DNA from: G963667915 sp965197385
GTDB taxonomy: Bacteria; Acidobacteriota; Vicinamibacteria; Vicinamibacterales; UBA823
Assembly: GCA_965197385.1 (NCBI GenBank)
Contig: CBDANA010000007.1
Span: forward strand, 434,001 to 498,000
Reading direction: 5' to 3'
DNA length: 64,000 nt
The notes under the pieces were generated by a model. That model was not told the DNA's origin, made no database searches, and saw nothing but the letters and a program-made list of their open reading frames with translations. Made by a program: the position numbers and the translations under genes. Below, piece after piece: positions 26,637-36,286 of the stretch (the stretch's first letter is position 1; every line of letters starts with the position of its first letter).

Positions 26637-26673
26637 GGCTGCGCTACATATGGGGTTGCTGTAGCGCAGGCCT
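26637..26673. repeat. REP-like palindrome, second copy
   Basis: GGCTGCGCTACA and TGTAGCGCAGGCC form an 11-12 bp inverted repeat around an 11-base loop. It shares both arms with the element at 21478-21503, here in the opposite order. It lies about 105 bp upstream of the aminotransferase start. Confidence 0.6.
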
Positions 26674-26779
26674 TTCCACCACCGCAAGGGGCCAAATGAT
26701 GCCGTGGACTCCGAGCGCAACGAGTGGGCAGGCCTGCGAGGGCGAGCCGAAGGCGACGCCCGGACGTGAAAGGGAGGAC

Positions 26780-27904
26780 ATGACGAAATTCCAGCCGTTC
26801 GTGATGGAACGGATGATGTCGAAGTGGGAGAACCAGGTCGACTACAACCTGTCGGAGAGCGGGGTGCATCCCGCGACCGTGCGTGACCTGGTGCCCGATC
26901 CGGATCTGGTCGACCGATTGCTCTCGACCGAGTTCGTGTACTCGCAGGCGAACGGCATCCCGGAGCTGCGCGAGCGGATCGCCGCGCTCTATCCCGGCGC
27001 CACACCGGACAACATCCTCGTGACGGTAGGCTGCATCGAGGCTAATCTCATCTCGCTGCAGACCTTGCTGGCGTCGGGCGACGAGATGGCTGTGATGGCG
27101 CCGAACTACCTGCAGGTCTGGGGCGCGGCGAAGAACCTGGGGATGTCGGTCAGGACCTTCGACTTGTCGGCCGACGATGGCTGGGCACTCGACGTCGATT
27201 CGCTGAACCTGGCCGTGACCGACCGGACCAAGCTCATCGCCGTCTGCAATCCGAACAACCCGACCGGTCACATCATGTCGTCGGCCGAGATGGACGCGGT
27301 CGTCGCGGCCGCCGATCGGGTGGGCGCCTGGCTGCTGGCCGACGAGGTCTACAGCGGCGCCGAGCGGCTGACCGACGAGCAGACGCCGTCGTTCTGGGGC
27401 CGGTACGACAAGCTGTTCGCGAACAACAGCCTGAGCAAGGCGTACGGCTTGGCGGGGCTGCGCGTGGGCTGGATCGTTGGGCCGCCCGACAAGGTGGATG
27501 AGGCCTGGGCCCGTCACGAATACACGACGATCTCCGTGGCGACGCTCTCGAACCAGCTGGCGGCAATCGCGCTGTCGCCCGACGTACGCAAGAAGCTGCT
27601 GCAGCGGACACGGGAGTACATTCGTACCGGCTATCCGATCTTTGAGGAATGGATGCACGCGCACGGCGATCTGTTCTCGATCGTGCCGCCCGGCGCTGCG
27701 GCGATCGCGTTCCCACGCTACAAGCTCGGCGTCAACTCGACACAGTTCGTCGAGCGATTGTTCAAGGAGAAGCGCGCGCTCGTCGCGGCGGGCGATCATT
27801 TCAACGTCGATCGGCACCTGCGGATCAGCTTCGGCTTGCCGGCCGAGTATCTCCGCGGCGGGCTGGAGCGGATTCACCAGCTGTTCACGGACATTGCCGA
27901 CTAG
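26780..27904 (+). CDS. PLP-dependent aminotransferase, class I/II
   Basis: A 374-residue fold-type I aminotransferase starting at ATG 26780, four bases after GGGAGG. Key segments are YSQANGIPELRERIAALY, TVGCIEANLISLQTLLASGD, the substrate loop CNPNNPTGHIMS, WLLADEVYSGAER (pyridine aspartate) and NNSLSKAYGLAGLRVGW with the PLP lysine, then a C-terminal arginine in LRISFGLPAEYLRGG. It may act on aspartate, alanine or a related amino acid. There is no operon partner; a broken addB-like gene follows after 68 bp. Confidence 0.88.
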   Translation: MTKFQPFVMERMMSKWENQVDYNLSESGVHPATVRDLVPDPDLVDRLLSTEFVYSQANGIPELRERIAALYPGATPDNILVTVGCIEANLISLQTLLASGDEMAVMAPNYLQVWGAAKNLGMSVRTFDLSADDGWALDVDSLNLAVTDRTKLIAVCNPNNPTGHIMSSAEMDAVVAAADRVGAWLLADEVYSGAERLTDEQTPSFWGRYDKLFANNSLSKAYGLAGLRVGWIVGPPDKVDEAWARHEYTTISVATLSNQLAAIALSPDVRKKLLQRTREYIRTGYPIFEEWMHAHGDLFSIVPPGAAAIAFPRYKLGVNSTQFVERLFKEKRALVAAGDHFNVDRHLRISFGLPAEYLRGGLERIHQLFTDIAD

Positions 27905-27928
27905 GCTGGGTCAGGGCACTAGCCCTCA

Positions 27929-27945
27929 TGTGATAAGAAATCACA
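27929..27945. promoter_or_regulatory. TGTGAT/ATCACA dyad, CRP/FNR-like site candidate
   Basis: TGTGATAAGAAATCACA is a 6-bp inverted repeat with a five-base spacer, between the aminotransferase stop and the addB-like start. It resembles a CRP-family half-site pair, but the TGTGA/TCACA spacing is 7 rather than 6. It could equally be a weak hairpin. Confidence 0.3.
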
Positions 27946-27972
27946 CGAGGATATTCACCGGCCGGTCGCTTG

Positions 27973-30235
27973 ATGGACCCCTTCCTGGACCAACTCGCGT
28001 CGCTTCGCCGCGATCATCCGACCCCGTCCAAGTGGGTGATCGTGCCGAGCCATGCGCTTGGGCATACGCTCGGCGATCGCCTCGCCTTGAAAGGCACGAG
28101 CTGGGTCAACCTGCGGTTCAAGACACCGTTCGATCTCGCGCTCGAAACGGCCGCACCCTTCCTGGTCGATCGCGGCATCGATCCGATCGCGGAAGACGTC
28201 GGGCCGACACTCGTCATGCGCCTGGTGCTGGACCTGCCGGACGGGACGCCGCGCTATTTTCGTGGCGTCGACGGACAGGCCCTGCAGGAGAAGATGGCCG
28301 CGGCGCTCTGGGCGACGCTGAGCGAGCTCCGAATGGCCGGGCTGAGTGCCGGCGCGCTCTCCGCACGGGCCTTCGCGAACCCCGACAAATGCGCCGAGCT
28401 CGTTGCGCTCGTCCAGGCCTACGAGAGGTACCTGGTCGGTCACAAGGTCGCTGATACGGCGGCCGTGTTCACCGAAGCATTGCAGCATCTGGGCGAGTGT
28501 GCCGTCGGACCGGACGATCCGCGGTTGACGCTGCCTGACGTCCTCTGGCCGCCGCCCACTCGGCGGTTCATCGACGCGCTGCCGGGCCACGACGCGACCG
28601 ACAAAACCGCGATCCACCGGCCGCCGGGGCTCACGATTCCCAGCCGGCTCACCTTGGAGCGCTCGCCGTCGCCGGCCGCGCCGGCGTCGGTGAGGAGCGC
28701 GGGCGACGGTGGGAAGGGGACTGACGCCGCGTCGCTGCGGTTCTTGATGACGCCGGAGGAAGCGCCGCCGCCGCGGGACGACGGCACACTGACAATGTTC
28801 CGGGCCGGTGGCAAGGAGGCCGAGATCGAGGAGGTGTTCCGGCGGGTCGCGGCGTTGGGCCAGCCGGTCGATGCGGTGGAGATCGTCTGCGCGTCGCCGG
28901 ATTATCCGTTCCTCGTCTGGCAGAAGGCGATCCGACACGACTGGCCGGTGACGCTAAGCGCCGGTGTGCAGGTCATGGCCACGCGCCCCGCTCGGGCGCT
29001 CCAGGCGCTGTTCGACTGGATCGAGCGCGACTACCCGGCGAGCCGTCTGCGCCGGCTGTTCCAGTCGGGCGACGTGGCGTTCAATCGCGACGATGAGCTG
29101 ACGCCGGGACGGGCGGCGCGGCTGCTGGCGCGATCGGAGGCGGCCTGGGGCCGGTCGACCTACGACGCGGCGCTCCGGGGCCTCGCCGCCGCCGACCGGG
29201 AACGGACCGCCGACCAAGAACTGGATGAGGACGCCCAGACACTCGCCCGCGACCGCGCGGCCGAGGTCCACGGCCTCAGGATCTGGATCGAGCATCTGCT
29301 GGCGCTCGTGCCGGAGCCTGGCCACGACGGGTGTGTGGCGTTCGACGCGCTCGTCCGCGGAACCGCGCGCTTCGTTGCCGACTACACGCGGCGGAGCAGC
29401 CCGCTCGACAACGCGGGCGCGGCGGCGATTGGTGACGCGCTCGAGGAATTGAAGCTGATCGGCGACATCCGACGGCCGATGGACGAGGCGCTCCGGCTGA
29501 TCCGAAGCGCCCTCGACGGCCTGACCGCCGGCGCTGACCGCGCTCGACCGGGCCATCTGCACGTCACGACGATCGCCCGCGCAGGCCACGCGGGGCGGGC
29601 GCACACCTACGTCGTCGGGATGGAGGAGGGCCGTGTGTTTCCGGCCTACGTCGAAGACGCCGTCCTGCTCGATCGGGAGCGTGAGGCGATTGGCGGTGGC
29701 CTGCCGACCTCCGGCGACCGCGCCACCGAGGCGGTCTTCACCGTCATCTCACGACTGGCCGCGATCGGCGCCGTCTGTGGCCAGGCAGGCGCCGTGACGC
29801 TGAGCTATTCCTGCCGCGACTTACGTCAGTATCGCGACACGTTCCCGTCGTGGCTGCTGCTGCAGGCGTTCCGTCTCGGTCGGCCAGCCGCGACAACCTA
29901 CCGCGATCTGACCGCCGCACTTGGCGAGCCGGCGTCCTTGGTGCCGAGATCTCCCGAGACCGCCGTCAGCGGCAGTGGATGGTGGTTGGCTCACCAGCAC
30001 GCCCACGGCCTGCGCGAGGCGTCGCTGCTGGCGGCGTTTCCCAATTTGCGGCGGGGGCTGCGCGCCGAGCAGGCGCGCGAGTCGGATCTATTCACGCCGT
30101 TCGATGGCTTCGTACCCGAGGCTGGTGGCCTGCTCGACCCGCGGGGCTCCGGCCGCGTCATGTCGGTCACTCGGCTCGAGCGGCTCGCCGAATGCCCCTT
30201 CCGGCACTTCCTGCAGTACGGGCTCGGGGTCGGGC
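27973..30235 (+). pseudogene. AddB-like helicase/nuclease gene, 3' half deleted
   Basis: Starts at ATG 27973 (a TTG precedes it directly) and encodes about 754 residues of an AddB/RecB-like PD-(D/E)XK nuclease protein. The N-terminal helicase-like domain begins KWVIVPSHALGHTLGDRLA, with LVMRLVLDL and ERYLVGHKVADTAAVF following; the second helicase-like part contains HLHVTTIARAGHAGRAHTYV and VVGMEEGRVFPAYVEDAVLL. The first motif of the nuclease domain, LERLAECPFRHFLQYGLGV, ends at about 30232, after which the sequence belongs to an unrelated gene in another frame. The nuclease catalytic residues are therefore lost. The old frame runs on as nonsense to a stop at 30486. No addA partner is present. 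Confidence 0.75.
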
Positions 30236-31861
30236 TGCGTCGGCTGCCATCAGCTCGGCCAGGAGTCGACCCGTACGCTTCCGGAGGCCCTCGGACAGTT
30301 CGAGTCGTCCGAGGACGCCTGGCTGCGGCGTATCTCGTCCGGGCAGGCCGGGCGGCAGATGGCTGGGCAGGTTACTGGACGCCTGGGTGGCGTTCCGTTG
30401 AGGTACCTGGCCGACTGGACCGACCGAATTGCTGCCGGGGCGCTCCCGTCAACACACCCGGAACGTCCGGCCGGTGTCGAGCGTAACGTCGTGGCCACGG
30501 TCAGAGACTGGGCCAGCCCGACGGTCTACATGCACGACCTGACCTCCACCGACCGACGCAACCCCGCCGTCAACCCGTACGGTCGCATCTTCGGCGCGCC
30601 GGAGCTGAGCACAGACGACTTCCCGATTCTCGACCCGGTGGCCAACACCCACACGAGCTTCCGGGCGACGGTTCGAGATCCGGACACTCCGACGACGGCC
30701 AGCGCTCCGGTGGTCGAACCGTCGCCGTACTGGGGCGATCAGGTCCTCTGGGACAGCCAGGCCAACGCCCACAACCCGATGATGGACCACCTGGGAAGAG
30801 TCTGGTACACATCGAGGATTCGCGGCGCCGGCAACCCGGAGTTCTGCCGCGAGGGGTCTAGTCACCCGTCGGCCCGCATGTTCCCACTGGAAAGGTCTGG
30901 GCGACACCTGGCACGCTACGAGCCAGACAGCGGCGACTACACGTTCATCGACACCTGCTTCAGTACCCACCATCTGCAATTCGCAGCGGATGCCGACGAT
31001 ACGCTCTGGACGAGCGGTGGCGGCCAGGTGGTCGGCTGGCTGAACACCAGGATGTACGACGAGATGTCGGACGCCGAAGCGTCGCAAGGGTGGACCCCGT
31101 TTGTACTCGACACGAACGGAAACGGCCGTCGTGACGAGTGGGTGGAGCCTGGTGAAGCGAGCGATCCTGCGCGCGACACGCGCATCAATGCCGACTTCTA
31201 CGCCGTGATGCCGAATCCGGCTGACGGCTCGATCTGGGGTTCCGTCGCATTCCGATATCCGGGCGCGATCATGAGGCTGGACCCCGGCTCCGACCCGTCA
31301 GAAACCGCCCTGGTGGAGATCTACACCCCGCCGCTTCCCGGCTTCGGCGTTCGTGGTGCGGACATCGATCGGAACGGGGTCGTCTGGGTGTCACTCGGCA
31401 GCGGGCATCTCGGCGAGTTCGACCGGAGCAAGTGCCAGGGACCGCTGAACGGACCGGAGGCGACTGGCGACCATTGCCCGGAAGGCTGGACGCTGCACCG
31501 GCTCCCAGGACCCGGGTTCGACGATCTTCCCGAGTTCAGCGTCGAGTCGAGCTATTACACATGGGTGGACCAGCACAACACCTCCGGGCTCGGCGAGAAC
31601 GTGCCGATCGCGACCGGTAACCTGTTCGACGGAGTCCATGCCCTCGTCGACGTTGAATTCGTGACGCTACGGGTTCCGTACCCCCTCGGCTTCTACAGCA
31701 AGGGGTTCGACGGCCGCATCGATGACCCAAATGCCGGTTGGAAGGGACGTGGCCTCTGGGTCTCCGAGGGAGACCGCACGCCGTGGCTCATGGAAGGGGG
31801 CACGGCGAACCGGCCGCTCGTTGTGCACTTCCAGGTGCGGCCTGATCCGTTAGCCAAGTGA
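30236..31861 (+). pseudogene. 5'-truncated secreted streptogramin-lyase-like protein with CxxCH
   Basis: From 30236 the frame reads CVGCHQLGQESTRTLPEALG, a haem-c-like CxxCH segment, then QAGRQMAGQV and LADWTDRIAAGALPSTHPER, and then a beta-propeller-like region (ILDPVANTHTSF, WDSQANAHNPMMDHLGRVWY, STHHLQFAADADDTLW, VRGADIDRNGVVWVSLGSGH, TPWLMEGGTANRPLVVHFQV). This is the C-terminal ~540 residues of a large acidobacterial secreted family related to virginiamycin B lyase propellers, in which a haem-like motif precedes the propeller. Signal peptide and N-terminal domains are missing because the gene is fused out of frame to the addB-like fragment. Confidence 0.7.
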
Positions 31862-32149
31862 CCGCCGAGGGTGTCGGCGTCGCCGATCCCGAGTGCACAG
31901 GTGCATTCGCGCCGGTGCAGGTGAACGACGTGAGCCCACACTGAGCCGGACTCGCCTACCGAATCGGGTCAGATCACATTCCTGATGAACTTCTCAATAC
32001 TCGACGAGGTCGGGCTGACGTCGGAGTTCTGGCAGATTACCTGACGTGGCGGGTGTTGGTCTAACTGGCCGATGATTCGCGATCCTCGTATACACTTGGC
32101 GTTCGCTCGCGGCGGTAGCTTCGTATCGAAGCGAATGAGGAGGACCGCG

Positions 32150-33370
32150 ATGAAACGGGAGCGTGACGTACTTATGGGGGCGGCGCTGCTCGCGCTGATG
32201 GTCGCGCTTGGCCTCGGGCAGGCCGCGCTGGAACGGACGGCAGTCGCCCAGGGCGTGCAGGCGCCGATGTTCGAGCTCGATCCATTCTAGCCGAAGCCGC
32301 TGCCGAACAACTGGCTGCTCGGCAACGCCATTGGGACGTGGGTCGACGATCAAGACCATATCTGGATCGTCCACCGCACGGATGCGCTCACCGGCGGCGA
32401 ACGGGGCGCAACCCTGGATCCGCCGACGGGCGAATGCTGCTCGCCAGCACCGCCCGTCCTCGAGTTCGATCAGGAGGGGAACTTGCTGAATCACTGGGGT
32501 GGACCGGGTGATGGCTATGAGTGGCCAGACTCGAACCACGGCCTGTTCGTCGACCATCAGGGCTATGTGTGGATCGGCGGCAACGGCGCTCCGGACGCGC
32601 ACATCCTCAAGTTCACGAAGGATGGGAAGTTCGTGACCCAGTACGGGAGGAAGGGTGCTCGTCAGCAGGGCACCGGCGACGAGGGCCGGCCGATCTACAT
32701 TCGCGACAGCCACGACCAGGAGAGCTTCGGCCGCGTCGCGAAGGTGTTCGTCGACCCTGAGGCCAACGAAGTCTACGTGTCAGATGGCTACTTCAACAAG
32801 CGTGTGGTCGTCCTCGATGCGGACACCGGTCGCATGAAGCGCTACTGGGGCGCGTATGGGAACGATCCGGACGACGATTACGAGTTCGGTTCGTGTGGCC
32901 CGAACGAGCCGCCGGCTCAGCAGTTCCGCGATCCAGTGCACTGCGCGGACCTCGCGAACGACGGCTTGCTGTACGTCTGCGACCGGCAGAGCAACCGACT
33001 GCAGGTCTTCACGCGTGAGGGTGAGTTCGTCAAAGAGGCCTTCTTCGCACCGGAGAGTCTGGGCGAAGGGACCACCTGGGACGTGGCCTTCTCCAGCGAT
33101 CCGAAGCAGCGTTACATCTATCTTGCCGATGGTCGCAACATGAAGGTGCGCATCGTGGTACGGGAGACGCTCGAGGAGGTCACGACTTTCGGACAAGGTG
33201 GACGCTATCCGGGTATGTTCTTCGGCGTGCACAGCATCGCCACCGATTCGGCGGGGAACATCTATACGATCGAGACCTACGAGGGGAAGCGCCTGCAGAA
33301 GTTCGTGTATAAAGGGATCGGTCCGGTGCGGAAGCGCGATCAGGGACCGCCCTGGCCGACGTCGCACTAG
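32150..33370 (+). pseudogene. NHL/streptogramin-lyase-type secreted beta-propeller with one amber codon
   Basis: Starts at ATG 32150 after GAGGAGG and has a signal peptide (LMGAALLALMVALGLGQAAL). TAG at 32288-32290 replaces codon 47 in the context FELDPF-TAG-PKPLPNNW, where family members have tryptophan (TGG to TAG). The frame continues without further defect for 360 codons: NAIGTWVDDQDHIWIVHRTD, HGLFVDHQGYVWIGGNG, VFVDPEANEVYVSDGY, VHCADLANDGLLYVCDRQ, HSIATDSAGNIYTIETYEGK, i.e. about five NHL-like blades. Function of the family is unknown; it is probably periplasmic. The clean frame after the stop means the mutation is recent, suppressed, or an error. Confidence 0.7.
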
Positions 33371-33466
33371 CGGATCGAGCGAGCCGGAAACAAGAAACGC
33401 CGGTGTCGGGCGGTCAGCCCGGCATCGGCGTTTCGCTTGGGAGTCCGCCTGCCTCAACCTCGGTAT

Positions 33467-34898
33467 GGGGATGTCCCAGTAGCTGTTGAAATTTGAAGCG
33501 GCGGCTCTTCACTGGTCGTGCTATACGACCGGTGACGAAACCGAGGTGCAAGCCTCCCAGTAAGGAGCCGCCATGAAGAAGCAGTCTCGCACAGTCCCTT
33601 GCCGTCGCCAATCGGTATCCCCGACGCCACGGCACCTTCCGTTGGTCGATATCCTCATTGATACGCAGGCCGCGCTCCAGGAGCGGGTCGTCGCGTCTGG
33701 CCTGAAGGTACTCGAAGCCATGCTGGAAGAGGATCGGGCCGCCGTCTGTGGGCCACGGTATGCGCATCAACCTGCGCGCCAGGCGTATCGAACGGGGCAT
33801 ACGCCGAGTCAGGTCGTGCTGGGCGGGCGGAAGGTGGCGATTCGTCGGCCCCGTGCGCGGCGCGCCGGCGAGGAGGTTCCGTTGCCAACGGCCCGGGCAT
33901 TCGCGAATGCGGACCCGCTGAACCGGCGCGTGGTCGACCAGATGCTGATCGGTGTGGCGACCCGCCAGTATGCGCGGAGTCTGGAACCGCTCGGCGCCGA
34001 CGTCACCACGCGGGGCACGAGCAAGAGTGCGGTCAGTCGACGCTTTGTCGCGCAAACCCAGGCGCAGCTGGATGCGTGGCGGGCGACGCCGCTCGACGCG
34101 CTGGACCTGGTGGGGCTGCTGATTGATGGCGTGCACGTGGGTGGACACTGTATCGTTGTCGCCCTAGGCATCGATAAAATGGGCGCGAAACACCCGCTCG
34201 GCCTGTGGGAAGGGGCCACGGAGAACGCGACGGTCTGTCAGGGGCTCTTGACCAATCTCGGCAGCCGCGGGCTGCGCACCGACCGGAGCCTGCTGGTGAT
34301 CGTCGATGGCGCGAAGGCCCTCGACACGGCCGTGACCCAGACATTTGGGCGCGCCGCGCTGGTGCAGCGGTGTCAGGTCCATAAGGGCCGGAACATCTTG
34401 GAGCATCTCCCTGAGGCACAGCGGCCGGGGGTGAAGGCGGTCCTCACGCGCGCCTACACGAACAGCCCCGTCAAGACGGCCAAGCGTCTGCTGCAGGACC
34501 TGGCGCGGCGCTTGGACACTGACTACCCGAGTGCGGCCACGAGCGTGCGGGAAGGGCTCGACGAGACGCTGACCGTGCTCGGCTTGGGTCTGTCGGAGCG
34601 TCTCCAACGATCGCTCGCCACCACAAACGCCATCGAGAGTCTCCTCAGCCGAACGCGCCATGTGCAGCGCCATGTGAAACGCTGGCGCGGCGGGACGATG
34701 GTGCTGCGCTGGGTGGCCGCCGGGGTGCTCGAAGCGGCGAAGGGGTTCCGTCGGGTGCAAGGATGTCAAGATATGCCCGCGCTGGTCGCTGCCCTCCTGG
34801 CACGCGACGCGCGGTTAGGACTCGAGGAGTCGTCAGAGATGGTTGCGTAGTCGTGAACCAAGCTGCCGCTGAGCTTCAACAGCGCACGGGACATCCCC
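33467..34898 (+). mobile_element. IS256-family insertion sequence with recognisable ends
   Basis: The left end GGGGATGTCCC (33467) and right end GGGACATCCCC (34888-34898) are inverted repeats, extended inward by GCTGTTGAA (33482) and TTCAACAGC (34875). The flanks CTCGGTAT (33459-33466) and CTCGGGAT (34899-34906) are 8-bp direct repeats with one mismatch, the target-duplication length typical of IS256. The element is 1,432 bp and carries one intact transposase gene. Confidence 0.85.
33573..34850 (+). CDS. IS256-family (mutator-type) transposase
   Basis: 425 residues with the DDE-type catalytic core of mutator transposases. LVGLLIDGVHVGGHCIVVAL holds the first aspartate, LLVIVDGAKALDTAV the second, and RSLATTNAIESLLSRTRH the glutamate. 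CQVHKGRNILEHLP is the family zinc-like Cx2H segment. N-terminal residues 1-110 form the DNA-binding part. It is intact and full length, so the element could still be active. Confidence 0.92.
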   Translation: MKKQSRTVPCRRQSVSPTPRHLPLVDILIDTQAALQERVVASGLKVLEAMLEEDRAAVCGPRYAHQPARQAYRTGHTPSQVVLGGRKVAIRRPRARRAGEEVPLPTARAFANADPLNRRVVDQMLIGVATRQYARSLEPLGADVTTRGTSKSAVSRRFVAQTQAQLDAWRATPLDALDLVGLLIDGVHVGGHCIVVALGIDKMGAKHPLGLWEGATENATVCQGLLTNLGSRGLRTDRSLLVIVDGAKALDTAVTQTFGRAALVQRCQVHKGRNILEHLPEAQRPGVKAVLTRAYTNSPVKTAKRLLQDLARRLDTDYPSAATSVREGLDETLTVLGLGLSERLQRSLATTNAIESLLSRTRHVQRHVKRWRGGTMVLRWVAAGVLEAAKGFRRVQGCQDMPALVAALLARDARLGLEESSEMVA

Positions 34899-34966
34899 CT
34901 CGGGATAGCCTGACTTCTAGCCGGCCGCGTGCGGGTGCTAAGTGCGGATTCTGATAAAGCCGATCG

Positions 34967-36133
34967 CTAATTGGCGATCATCACCGTCCGCGGATGCTGC
35001 GAGTTCTGTTCGAGGCGAGTTTTCTTCACTTCCAACTCCCCCGCGGTTGGCTGAACCCTCCCGTTGACGTCCGTCATGCGCGAGACGAGCGTGTGTTCTC
35101 CCGCGGTGGCGCCGTTCCAGTCGTACGTGAAGAACTTCCACGAGTACTTCTCGCTCGTCGTCGGATCCAACGTCGCGGGCTGCCACGGCCCATCGTCCAC
35201 CTTGACTTCCACCAACCGGATCGGTGTGCCGTCGTGTAGGATGACGCCGAACACCTTGTGGCGGGTTCCGTCGAACGTGACTCGCGCGATGAACGACTTC
35301 CCCTGCATCCGTGTGATCGCGGTCTCTTTCCACTTCATCTCGCCGTTAACCATCTCGCCCTTCAAGGTGCGATACCAGCGGGCCTGGAACTTTCCGAGGT
35401 ACTGGTCTGCCTGAACGTGAATCTCGGACAACCATTTGACCTGGGCCATGCCGTACCAGCCCGGGACCAGCAGCCGGAGCGGAAAGCCTTGATGGCGGGT
35501 AAGCGGTTCCCCGTTCAGCGCGTAGGTCAGGAGGGGTTCCGGCGATAACGCCTTGTCGCGGGACAGGCTCCGGCCGTACTGCTGATCCACCGCGTAGGTC
35601 CGACCCCGGAATTCTACGTTCTCTTCGCCGTGGTCGGCGCCAAAGAAGACGAACTCCCGGGCCTCCGGGTGCACGCCCGTCTGGTCCAGCAGCGTCCGCA
35701 GCGAAACACCCGTCCAGCGTCCGTTGCCGCAGAGACCGTTCATGGGACCGCGGTTGCCGGAACACTCGAACCCGAAGACGAGCTCCGTGCTGGGCATCCG
35801 CCGGAGGTCATCGAGTGAGAGCGACATCGGCTGGTTCACCAGTCCCGAGACTCTCAGACGGAACGTCGCCGCGTCGAGTGCAGGATGACCGTAGTGCTGC
35901 GTCGTGGCGAACTGATCCCTCGGCGTGAACGGACCGTCGATCATGCGGATGTCGATGATGCGCCGCTCCGGGCTCCGCACCAGGGTGATCGTCTCGGGCA
36001 GGTCGGTGAACGGCACGAGCGTCTCGCTTTGCGCGAGGGCCGGAAGCGCCCATTCCGGGATGTTGAGGACGCCCAGTCCAGCCACCGCGAGCGTTCCCTT
36101 CAGGATGTCACGACGCGTGCTCGTATTCGTCAT
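34967..36133 (-). CDS. Tat-exported molybdopterin oxidoreductase, sulfite-oxidase family
   Basis: 388 residues from ATG 36133. The twin-arginine signal TRRDILKGTLAVAGLGVL is followed by a sulfite-oxidase molybdopterin domain: MPSTELVFGFECSGNRG supplies the molybdenum-ligand Cys124, HGEENVEFRGRTY and LNGEPLTRHQGFPLRLLVPG complete the cofactor pocket, and a C-terminal dimerisation domain (RTLKGEMVNGEMKWKETAI ... VEVKVDDGPWQPATL) follows. It acts in the periplasm, oxidising sulfite or a similar oxyanion. No cytochrome subunit gene is adjacent. An in-frame ATG at 36151 precedes the ribosome site and is less likely. Confidence 0.85.
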   Translation of the reverse strand: MTNTSTRRDILKGTLAVAGLGVLNIPEWALPALAQSETLVPFTDLPETITLVRSPERRIIDIRMIDGPFTPRDQFATTQHYGHPALDAATFRLRVSGLVNQPMSLSLDDLRRMPSTELVFGFECSGNRGPMNGLCGNGRWTGVSLRTLLDQTGVHPEAREFVFFGADHGEENVEFRGRTYAVDQQYGRSLSRDKALSPEPLLTYALNGEPLTRHQGFPLRLLVPGWYGMAQVKWLSEIHVQADQYLGKFQARWYRTLKGEMVNGEMKWKETAITRMQGKSFIARVTFDGTRHKVFGVILHDGTPIRLVEVKVDDGPWQPATLDPTTSEKYSWKFFTYDWNGATAGEHTLVSRMTDVNGRVQPTAGELEVKKTRLEQNSQHPRTVMIAN

Positions 36134-36286
36134 GATTCGGTCCCTTTCCACAAACGCCTTATTGTCACCGGTGTCAGAGTATGGCCCAGTGTTTTATCAC
36201 GATTCAAATGGTGTCCGATCCCCAAGCCGCACCTGCGGTGCGATTTGGCGACGAGCACCAACACACTGTTTTTGGTCGGCCAGGTG

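Noticed and set aside
28440..28814. Minus-strand frames inside the addB-like gene
   Set aside because: They overlap conserved helicase-like sequence entirely and have no motif of their own.
5182..33370. Genome-wide TAG reassignment explaining the internal amber codons
   Set aside because: Several intact genes here use TAG as their natural stop (for example at 1136 and 3484), and other breaks use TAA or TGA, so point mutation or error is simpler.
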